From Microvelia longipes (Eukaryota > Arthropoda > Insecta > Hemiptera > Veliidae), in contig JACMZG010001863.1 of NCBI GenBank assembly GCA_018340805.1, positions 25,006,774 through 25,070,773 of the forward strand: 64,000 bases of DNA. Direction: 5' to 3'. Under the pieces are notes generated by a model that was given only the letters and a program-made list of their open reading frames with translations, made no database searches and was not told the DNA's origin. Each line of letters opens with the position of its first letter. The stretch's first letter is position 1. Shown here piece by piece: positions 34,248 through 45,000 of the stretch. A program made the translations under genes and the position numbers.

Positions 34248-36124
34248 ATTTATTTTGTACATATTTGTGTGTGTAAGAGAGAGAGAAAGTTTTCGATGTA
34301 TCGCGTACCTGATTTAATTTTATACAACTATACGCTTGGTCCTTGCTTGATTATCAAACGAACTGATTTTGAAAACAAAAAAGTGTAAAAACTTCCTTCA
34401 GCATATTTTCTTTTAAATCTACGTCTTGTTACTTGAAGTGTCTTTTAGATTTTCTTATTTCAATCTCTCTTATTTTTCATTTATTTTCTTTTTCTCGAAG
34501 TAGTATTTTTTGCTAGGCGTTACATTTGCCGTAAGGAAAAATATATAAAATATTTATCTCTTTTTCTTTTGAATAAGATGAAAATTTCTAGAAGTTTATT
34601 TTTACGTTTGATTCATTTAAAATAAACTGATAAGGATTTTTCCTTAGAATTCCTTAAATAGGGATATAAGTTTCTAGGTATTTAATCGTTTTCCAATTCT
34701 TATCTTTTTTCCTTTCTGTTTAATTGGATAAAGGTTAATTGGATATGGTAATAATATTTTTTTAGTAATGAATGTTAGTAATTTAAAAATTATCTTTTGA
34801 TAGAAAATAAATTTATCTATTATGTTAGACAAACTTAAAATGAATGAGTCTTAAATCAAAACAAAAAGTGACTAACATTGATAATCTGGGAATAATGATA
34901 GTCTCAAGTCTATCATGGAAACCACATTTAGAATCACTTTAAAATAAAATATCTTTTAGACTTAAAATAATATATTTAGAAATTTAAAAAATTCTTTCCA
35001 ATACACATAAATCTTTGTATATATCTATAGGAGTGAGTTGGATCTACTACGGGATATTAGTATGGGAACATATAGACACCCAGAGACTTCTACTTGTGTG
35101 AAGGAAATTATAAGGATTATTACATACATAAAAAGCAAAGTTAGCTGTAAACCAAAATATAAACTATTAGGCCTTAATGGCAGTAACAAACCCCTGTATA
35201 CAGGGGTGATACATTTCAAATATATCACCCTGAGTAACTCAGCTTCGAGTGGAGCTGGCGCAATAAAATTGGTATCTACCCTCTCTAAATTGACCTCTAG
35301 AAGTTCAAATATGTTCGATAATCGACTGGCATGTATGGTTATCTAATTTCCAAATTTTTTATTTATTTCGGGAACTTTAAAAAGTTAAATTGGAGTATAC
35401 ATTTATATAAATTGTTTTAGAAACTGGGTCATATACCAATCAATTTAAAACCAATATAATCAATTCTGGTAATTTTCCCCTAAGATATCGTTTGTATTAT
35501 CGAGCTATCATAAGTACTTTTGCCCATTTATAATTAAAAATAAGCTTACTGGTAAACCGGCATTCACCATTTCTAAATGGAGAAACATCTGGAAAAAAAC
35601 ATCGGAATTCAGCGATATTGGCATTAAATTGTCCAAGATATGAATGACACATTTTCAGTGTCATATATTGTGTTCAGTTTCAAATGATCCATACAATGGT
35701 ATGATCCAGTTTAAACTTTTATTTATAAAGTTACCATAGAAAAGCACATTTTGTTAATTAGATTACATTAATACAGATACATATGAGACGATTACCAAAA
35801 ATAAGCTGTTAGGTATTTAAACTCCCAGTGGTCGACTTTGTAGGAGTAGTCGCTATAGCTGCTGAGTAATCAGATGATGTATTTAAAATTTACAACCCAG
35901 TATATAATGCACTATTATTAGCATAAACTGAGCTTCAAATGCGTGCAAATAATGCTGTGCCGTGTAGTGTATAATCTATGGGATAAATGTGCATGTGAAT
36001 TTTCTTGTAAAAATGTGCATTTTCTTTTAAAAATTCTAAAAAAATAATTTAGGAGGTTTGACCCTACTTCTCTGGTTATTAAATATGTATAAAAAATTTA
36101 AGCAAAATTGTATTGATATACAAA
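34248..36124. other. Non-coding stretch with one open frame and a perfect palindrome
   Basis: A 102-codon plus-strand frame (35038-35343) overlaps a 67-codon minus frame. I recognise no domain in either and do not call a gene. Inside it is a perfect 16 bp palindrome, CCCCTGTATACAGGGG (35191-35206), followed by GTGATA...TATCAC. Confidence 0.35.
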
Positions 36125-36195
36125 AAAGTGTCCCTTTCAAAGAAAATTCGCCCGACTTGCGGACCTCTGTGGTAGAATTATTATTTATAAAATAC
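36125..36195 (-). repeat. Family B dispersed repeat copy, reversed
   Basis: CCTTTCAAAGAAAATTCGCC, CGACTTGCGGACCTCTGTGG, TAGAATTATTATTTATAAA. The reverse complement aligns with AATAATTCTGGCGCGGTGGT, CCGCATGTCGGGCGAATTT of the foldback centre. Confidence 0.6.
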
Positions 36196-38667
36196 GTATT
36201 AAGTGTATAAAGTATTCATTTTATTGCTTTAGCTTATTTAATGATCCTTATTTAATTAACTTTCAATTTTAGTGTTTAGTTCCTTTAAAGAACTTTGAAC
36301 TTTCTAAATCCTTTAATTACTTTTTAGTAACGTAAATGTTTAATGCGTGAAAATTAAATTTAAAATACATTTCCTGAGGATGTGTTGATTAAAAAGATTT
36401 TCTTGAGTTAGTATTTGTTATTAAAGTAATATGAGATCTAAGATTCTGTAATCTATGAGGCATTGAAAGAAAACTTTAACTCCCAAGTTTCTCAGTTAGG
36501 GAGTTTCCTTAGTTTTGCTTTTCTTGTTTAGTTTGTTATTTATAGCTATGTTTTTGTACCTTTAAGTCGATTAATCTGTCTTTTTAAGATAGATAAGCTA
36601 TGTATCTTTAAGTAGGGGGATGAAGAAGGGAAAATGTTTCGCGAAGTTATTCGGAAAAACAAAGTTTTTCTTGAATTTAAATTAGTAGTTATGATTTCAA
36701 AGTTTATCTGAATAATAAAAGATTTGTTTTGTAATAGTTTTCAAATTTGTTGGTTGAATATTTTAGTTTTATGTTGAGTAAGTTGACATTATAATTTAGT
36801 TTCAAAATATATCTCGGGTATAAATATTGAATATTCTTATATTATTTTTATTTAGGGAAGGTAAAAAACGGGTCATCTAATTGTTTTAAGTAGCCTTTGG
36901 ATTTTATCTGTTTGTGTAAATTAGATGTCTCGCTTGATAATCGAATGTCCAGTCTATTTAGAATTTGTTTAATTGAAATCAATCGTTAGAGTTGTGTATT
37001 CTTATGTAAATGTAGTTGTTATTACAAACCTGTAAGTTTTTAATTAAATTCCTTCAATTTTATTTTATTAAATACTATAGAAGTATAGAGTTGTTTTTTG
37101 CCGTCGTTATTGAGGTTTAAACTAAAAACATTTATATTACAGTGGTGTGATACTGAGAGGTCAGCGGTTGATACAGTGTTCCGACTTCAACTCTCTCTAT
37201 AGGTGAGATGAACCTGATTTCTATTAAGGGGAGTCTAGTTCAACTACTATCCCGCAAGTTAGCGCCACTTGTTCTTACATCCCTCCCGCTTTGTTGATTT
37301 TTAACCGTTGTTAAGCTATAGTTAACAATGAGCGTCATTTTAAATATTTTCAAAGTTTTCTATTTAGAAATTTTTTTACGTAAAAATGCGATTCCCTGCC
37401 GAGAACGAAAACACGAGAGCCGGAATCTTCCAACTCTATTGATATAATAAACTTTATTTTCTTCAATTCAAATAAAACAGTCTACAAGTCAAGTCAAGTA
37501 AAGTCTACAAATTAATTTTATAAAAAAAGATAATATTCAATTTTAATTGAATCCGTATCTTATAGGAAACACATTTTAAATATTTATTGACATTAGCATT
37601 TGATGAATTTATTAAAGTAATTAATATTGTATGCAAATATTTAGCTAGACCAGTCTGCGGAGGTGTATACTGGTTAAGTTACACTGACAAAAGTATCGCA
37701 CCATTTTTGCTTTGATTCCATGTTTAACCGATCTCAATATTAATCTGACTTATGCCTGCCTGTGCTGTATGTTGCTGCTTTCACTCCCTTGGGAGGGAAA
37801 TAGCATTTACAGTGCGAGTTAGCAAGATTGTAAATTGTAACATAATGTGGTTTATTGCTGGTTGACATCAAACAAATCTTTTTGTTTAAATTAATTGATA
37901 TATTTTTTGTGGTAAGTATAGAACTTATGGGCAATTTATTATTTTCCGAAATAAAATAAAAATGCGGATAAGTTTGTTGTATACTTTAGTATGAAACATG
38001 AGGATCCATTATTTTAAGAGCTTTATACGTGAATAAATATGAGGGTTTTGGGTTCTCTTGAGGCTCCTGAATTTTAGAGCCGGGGAAACTTTCACATGTC
38101 TAACTTTTGGTCCCGTGTCGTTTAGAATTAATCTTTCTCTTATTTTTACAGCTTTAGACGTTTTCATATGATTATATTTAATGCTGTTATGAGTATACAA
38201 AAATGAAAGTTTTATGAAAATAATACGAAAAGTGTATGGACTATATTGGTTGCTTTTTAGGGGTTTTAGAGTACGAGTTTCTATATTGATTGATTAGGAA
38301 TTTAAAACTACTTGTTAACCATATGGTTGATGCTTTTTGGGTTTTTAAATTATAAATTTTAAAAGAGTTAGTTGTCGTTGTTGGTTCATGGTGGACAGAG
38401 ACTTACACTTCAAGAGCGTGGATACTAGAGCTTTTATCATCATAGAGAATTATTACTAGAGGGATTTTATAGATTAAATTGTGAAACATCGAAAAAGTAA
38501 CCTGAACACTTTCGATTATAAATACAATCAAATAATCAGTACAAAATTAGAATAACATTTATAGGACAATGCTAAAAATTCAAATAAAAATGCGCGTGAA
38601 GCCGAAAACAAATGATTTATTATAACCTCAACTCACTCTTCGAGGAGGTTTCATAGAGGTTACACAG
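36196..38667. other. AT-rich non-coding stretch
   Basis: No supported gene. A slightly GC-richer patch at 37140-37300 has no open frame with family similarity. Confidence 0.4.
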
Positions 38668-38943
38668 AGCCGGGTTAATGACGTCATAACACATTTTTTC
38701 CGGACATAACAACTAAACTTAAGACTGATTTTTGCACAAAGTTTCATTTCTCTAGCATAAATACACTATGATAACACTCACACACATATACAGACAACTA
38801 TATGAAAACTACTCAGGAGATCTTAAAAACACCTAAAACGGATAATTTCGGTGTATCCCGGTTTTGGAATTTTTGTAAACACCATACTTTTCCTCTATAC
38901 CTATTCCTATGGATACTTTTCCTTGTATAAATGAGGAAAAGTA
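38668..38943 (+). repeat. Family A dispersed repeat, fullest copy
   Basis: Starts CGGGTTAATGACGTCATAAC, then CAAAGTTTCATTTCTCTAGC, ATAAATACACTATGATAACA, CACACACATATACAGACAAC, AAAACTACTCAGGAGATCTT, AAAAACACCTAAAACGGATA, CGGTGTATCCCGGTTTTGG, and ends with CCTTGTATAAATGAGGAAAA. The length is about 276 bp. A short CA-rich tract is conserved between copies. The opening TGACGTCA sequence is shared with the inner arms of the foldback at 15241/16561. Confidence 0.75.
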
Positions 38944-39985
38944 AATACGTTTTTCAATCATTCGGTTTGTACAGTTTTGTTCCTGATAAAAGGATTTATT
39001 CTTTCTCAAATTATTATTTTATGAAATATATTTCAATATGTATTTGTTATTATTTTAAAATGAAAAAACTTTATAGGGACCTCTTATTTTAAATTATTAT
39101 TTAAAGTTTGCAGGGATTCTTGCTTTTTATTTATTTTGAACCTATTCTCTTGAACTTAATTAATATTTTAAATTTTTTATTAATTAAGTAATTATAATTT
39201 CTTTTGATATTGAATTTTTTTAATTATTTAATGAATGAAATAAAATTCGTACTAATTAAAAAGGTAACCTCCTTCCTTTGTTTAAACTTTTTTGTGTTTT
39301 TGCTTTTTAACAATCATCAATTTAATTTTATAAAGATTAGAAAAAAGTAAATTATGAATGAATTATTTGTAACAGTTAATTTTAGTTTCATGAATCAGCT
39401 GATTAGTTTATTGTCATGGTTTTAATAGTTAAATACGTTTATATAAAGTAATTAATTCTCATTAAAACTATTATTAAGTTTTGTAAAAACGTTCTAGTTT
39501 GTGTGCGTATCAGCGAGTAGTGTATTAGTAGTTGTGTATATCAGTATATCAGATGCGAATCCTCTTCATAAATTACAGTGTATTGTTAGTAACCCTTTGT
39601 ATTTGTTCTTTTAATAGTATCTGTCTATAATAAATAAAAAAATGCCCGTTCTAGGACATTTAAGTCCATCTGGGTATTCACCCTGCGGGAACGCCCTCGG
39701 ATGGATTGCGTCCACAATCCTCTAAGTATTAATTAAATTATTTTGCTACAAATACTACCACAAAATTAATGCTGCAAAAATGTATTATTTTTTCCAAATT
39801 AACTAATAATTAATTTGCACTTCTAAAAAATAAAAATACAATTACTACGACTAAGTAATTGTATTTTTAAAAAAAACATTATTTCCTTAAGTGCTATTTT
39901 ATTAAATAAACCTGATGTACAAAACAATTTTTTTAACTTGCATTACTCTATTTCATTCGGTCGTCATTATTCTTTTTATGAGCTG
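38944..39985. other. AT-rich non-coding stretch
   Basis: No gene. A GC-richer hairpin cluster lies at 39643-39726: GGACATTTAAGTCC, and GGATTGCGTCCACAATCC near the end. I considered a Helitron terminus but the tip does not fit. Confidence 0.35.
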
Positions 39986-40440
39986 CTATTTCTGATAAGT
40001 CGAGCTATCAGACGTATCCTTTATGTTCCTTAATTTAAACATCTAGTGGTCTGTCAGATTCTCCGTTGTAGACGCTTCCAAACTCGTACGGTATTTCGTA
40101 TGTGCTATTTTTCTAATCCTGAGTCCTTTGTCTTGAGTCAGTTCTTTGTCGTGTGGTACTATTGAGGCTTTGTGGGTTGCTGGTTCTTCAGGTTCGAGTC
40201 TTTCTGGTCTTGGCATGAATATCGATTTCATTGCTTTGGCGAGATACCCGTTTTTTTCATAGTGATTTTCAGGCGCTCTTCTTCTTCTTCTTGGTGAAGA
40301 CACTTGAATATTCCCACGTTTATGCTGTTAGAATGGTGTGATGTATATTGACGTATATGTCTAGTCCATTCTATCGAATGGAATGGAGTAATGCAAAAAT
40401 CATACACGAAGAAGAGCATTGAAGAAATTGAAAACTTAAT
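39986..40440 (-). pseudogene. Rearranged Penelope-like element fragment (copy 2)
   Basis: On the minus strand from about 40372: RHIRQYTSHHSNSINVGIFK and CLHQ, then, after a deletion, EEEERLKITMKK, NGYLAKAMKSIFMPRPERLE and PEEPATHKASIVPHDKEL, then TENLTDH and a last LRNIKDTSD-like piece. This matches copy 1 (31846-32178) residue for residue over long runs. The segment homologous to 'QRAKAICSDPDKLK' and most of the linker/GIY-YIG start are deleted. From 40373 to 40436, on the plus strand, the sequence instead encodes MEWSNAKIIHEEEH, the GIY-YIG C-terminal end. So the 3' part is inverted against the RT part. Confidence 0.8.
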
Positions 40441-41255
40441 TTACACCTCAGCTGATAGTTTTTTTTAAATTATTTTATTAAACAAACATAATGTATTCTA
40501 TGTTTATTTAATTTTATTTAAATTTATTTAAGTTAAAATACAAATGTTTTTAGACTTATTGTTAAAATACAAAACTTAATTTTTTAGACTTATTTGTATA
40601 TTGTTGTCACAAGAATGATCACTCTACGATGTGTGTTTTAGCGATTCTCTGTATCAGGACGCGATCCTTTTATATTTTAAATTGTAAATAAAGTTTAGTT
40701 TTTATTTTATGTATTTTACTTAGTTGGAAAAAATATTGTTGCTTATAAAGTTTTCTAAGTTCAAAAAATCTATATGATCTCTTGAAAGTTGCTGAGCTCT
40801 TTAGGGGTATAATCTGTTCAAAAACATTTTGAAATCTTCTAGAGCCCTGGTTTTGATTAAACCCTAAAACTTAGTAAAGTTTCCTTAGTTGGGAGGGATT
40901 GAGTTGTTTAGACATTTCATGACAGATGAGATGAGCTGAATTTAAATTCTAAACCTGATGCCATCTTAGAAAATTTTTTATACGCATGGGCTTCGAATGA
41001 ATGAAGCAGGGATAAAATTAAGTGTTATTGCTCTATAGTTTACTGTCTCTTGTTAAGATATTGTATCTTTAAATAAAATGATTTCGATATTAAAAATGTT
41101 ATATTTTATTATCTACAGTGGGGTTCTCTTAAAACTCTGTGATTTACTAGTATATAAAATTAAATTTTGTTGAATAAGATTAAGTGAGACTTGATTCTAT
41201 TGATAGACTTACTTATTTATTTATACTTATTTATAGGTCCTTAAATACCTTCTTA
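40441..41255. other. AT-rich non-coding stretch
   Basis: Nothing supported beyond general AT-richness. Confidence 0.4.
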
Positions 41256-41258
41256 AAG

Positions 41259-41261
<3 letters not shown>

Positions 41262-41310
<49 letters not shown>

Positions 41311-41325
41311 TTTTATATATATATT

Positions 41326-41383
<58 letters not shown>

Positions 41384-41398
41384 CATATTAATATTATA
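41262..41398. repeat. (TA)n microsatellite
   Basis: Near-pure TA repeat with a few TTTATATA interruptions. The Y/I-rich open frame across it (41184-41441) is not a gene. Confidence 0.9.
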
Positions 41399-42246
41399 TG
41401 ATAATTTTTCTTCTAGTATGTTTTCCAAATTTATAAATTGAAATAAATTGAAAAAGTGAATTAAGTTGAAATGTGTAAAAGGAGATTAAATTTGTAAATT
41501 TAACATTTATAAAAGGAAATTTTATTAAATTTTCTGTTAGCTATAGAATATCCTAAAACAGTAGTTCAGTCATTTTTCCAGACTTATGAAAGTATTTTAA
41601 AAACTTTTTCTTGCCGTTTTTGACAATTTTATAAAAATGTTGAGCATAGAAATGGTGGACACATAACTTCAAGAAAAGTAGAACAAAAAGTTAAAGGAAA
41701 AAGGGTGAAAACGGTGTTTAGAAATTACTGAGCCATAAAAAAAGTAGAAAAAATCATTAACTTTGAAACAATTTAAAAAAAAATCATACTTTTTTTGTTT
41801 AGATTATTTTTGGTGAAATCCCCTTTGAATATTATTTTTCTTGAAACGTACCGGAGGAGAAAAAAAATCTTTTAATTTAAGAAGTAATGGCAGGACTAAA
41901 GAGAAAAATCGTAATATTACTGAAACTAATCGAGCGTGAAAAATAAGAAAAGGATAAAGGAAAAACTTTGAAAGATTAGTTTGAAAATGAGCGCGAAAAA
42001 AGTTTAAATTGGCTCAGTGATAAATGTTTAAAGGGCTCTATTTGTCTTAAAATCCTTAAATGTTTCTTAGAAGCTTCTTATTTGTCTACTTATTGGCTAG
42101 GAATGTCAGACCAACAACAGCTAAACGATAAATTATCCATCTGGAAGCTAACTAGATACAATACGTGTTCTTTTTAGCAAACAAAGAGCCATTGCTAGTG
42201 TAAATACACGGCTATAGGGTAGCTCGTTATTTTTCCTCGCAATTTC
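41399..42246. other. AT-rich non-coding stretch
   Basis: Purine-rich on the plus strand at 41640-42000. No gene or element ends seen. Confidence 0.4.
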
Positions 42247-42279
42247 GGACTCTTCGTTCGTCCTCATAATGCCATTATC

Positions 42280-42557
42280 ATGACATTCTGAGGACATGAT
42301 TCTGATCCAAATGATCCTCATGATTCTGACATTTATTGTCATGACATTCTGAGGACATGATTCTGATCCAAATGATCCTCATGATTCTGACATTTATTAT
42401 CATGACATTCTGAGACATGATTCTGATCCAAATGATCCTCATGATTCTGACATTTATTATCATGACATTCTGAGGACATGATTCTGATCCAAATGATCCT
42501 CATGATTCTGACATTAATTATCATGACATTTTGAGGATATGATTTTGATGATTCGGA
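42280..42557 (-). repeat. 61 bp tandem array (4.5 units)
   Basis: Units start at 42280, 42341, 42402, 42462 and 42523: ATGACATTCTGAGGACATGA, TTCTGATCCAAATGATCCTC, ATGATTCTGACATTTATTGT, C. The third unit lost one G (period 60). Near-identity of the units indicates recent expansion; the last is partial and diverged (TTTTGAGGATATGATTTTGA). Three overlapping minus frames of 61-74 codons come from the repeat (INVRIMRIIWIRIM). Confidence 0.9.
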
Positions 42558-42613
42558 CACCAAAGCTTTGTGGTTTTGTTGCTTGGGACCTTAGAACAAA
42601 ATATAAAATCAAA

Positions 42614-42621
42614 GTCTATAG
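42614..42621 (+). repeat. Left 8 bp target-site duplication of hAT element
   Basis: GTCTATAG, identical to 43237-43244. Confidence 0.9.
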
Positions 42622-43236
42622 CAGGGGTCTCCAAACTTTTTTGTTGATTACTCCTAAAGTAGACCAACATTTACGCGCCCCCCCCCAAGCTTTTTGTTAT
42701 GATTTATAAATATTTCCATTTTTATGGAAAACTAAACAAAATATTAGTAACCTCTTAAAATTGGGTACAAATGTAATCGTTAGCTCAAGAAAAATTATGC
42801 AAATAGGTTACTGTAAAGCTGTAAAATACTCTGGAGCAAAATAATCACGTTTTAACAGCAGGACAGTAAAATGAAGACTTAATCGTTATCAAAGTAAAGT
42901 ATCAGTTATCAATATTGAGTTAGATGTTTGATGATAAGAATTAAAGAAGTAACAAAAGGCGACACTAAAAAGGAATATTCATATCTTATTTACACCTTAA
43001 TTACATCCTGTAATTTGGCGGCTTTGATTTTAGGGTTTCTGATTTATTATACTTTTTAGTTTGAACATTATTTATCTTTTACCACCTTCTTTGATCCCTT
43101 TACACATTTGTTATAATTTGATCACTTTTAGTAAATATTTATATTTTTTATTAATATTAATATTTGCTAAATGTATTAACTTATTTTTGGCGTACCCCCA
43201 GTTAGAGTATCGCGTACCCCTGTTTGAAGATCCCTG
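42622..43236 (+). mobile_element. Non-autonomous hAT transposon, 615 bp
   Basis: The left end is CAGGGGTCTCCAAAC and the right end, read on the minus strand, CAGGGATCTTCAAAC: 13 of 15 identical. CAGGG(G)TC.CCAAAC is a classic hAT terminus. The sub-terminal regions also mirror each other: ACGCGCCCCCCCCC on the left and, reversed, ACGCGATACTC/GGGGGTACGCC on the right. An exact 8 bp duplication (GTCTATAG) flanks it, the hAT target length. The interior is AT-rich with no transposase motif, so it relied on a hAT transposase supplied elsewhere. A 63-codon frame at 43061 carries no hAT signature. Confidence 0.92.
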
Positions 43237-43244
43237 GTCTATAG
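43237..43244 (+). repeat. Right 8 bp target-site duplication of hAT element
   Basis: GTCTATAG, identical to 42614-42621. Confidence 0.9.
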
Positions 43245-43510
43245 GGTATTGACTCTTTGTACTATCTTCGTTCGTTCTCTGAATGTTACCAAAGCTTAGG
43301 ATGGTGTCTCTTCGGTTTCGTTACGCTCGTCGACATAATTATTAGGTAACCAAATTTCAAAATCATGTAATACGAGAACTACGTTTCTTTGTCTAAGAAA
43401 GCCTTAAACATACTAGCGTTCATACTTAGCAACCTAATGCTTATTAATTTTTAATTTTTAAAAAGAATAATAGCGACAAACTTATTGATTATGTTTTATA
43501 TGTTTTTAAT

Positions 43511-44841
<1,331 letters not shown>

Positions 44842-45000
44842 CTTACCGTTATTATCAGTTGACAGCGTGGGAAAATATTGTTAAGGAACCAATGATGTTG
44901 GCCTGATATGGAATTGTGGACGTGTTTTAACCTCCAGGACTGACCTCATTGGCTCATTCGCATTATTTTCCCACGCTATCAACTTATTATAACAATGTGT
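44842..45000 (-). mobile_element. Family C small TIR element, copy 3 (both ends present)
   Basis: Left: TTATCAGTTGACAGCGTGGG, AAAATA; right, read on the minus strand: TAAGTTGATAGCGTGGG, AAAATA. The inverted repeat is at least 20 bp. Next inside, CAATGATGTTGGCCTG on the left is mirrored by CAGGACTGACCTCATTGG on the right, so the whole element is partly self-complementary. The interior contains GACGTGTTTTAACCTCCAGG. It is the most symmetrical of the three copies and defines the family ends, with TAATACAC-like outer sequence. No coding capacity. Confidence 0.75.

Noticed and set aside
35038..35343. 102-codon frame as a possible exon
   Set aside because: Opposite strand is open too, no domain recognised, and no splice structure could be supported.
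39640..39730. Helitron 3' end (hairpin GGATTG-CGTCC-ACAATCC then TCTAAG)
   Set aside because: The tip is not CTRR followed by T at the expected distance, and no TC-starting 5' end was found.
41184..41441. 85-codon plus-strand open frame
   Set aside because: Most of it is a TA repeat read as YIYI; no gene evidence.
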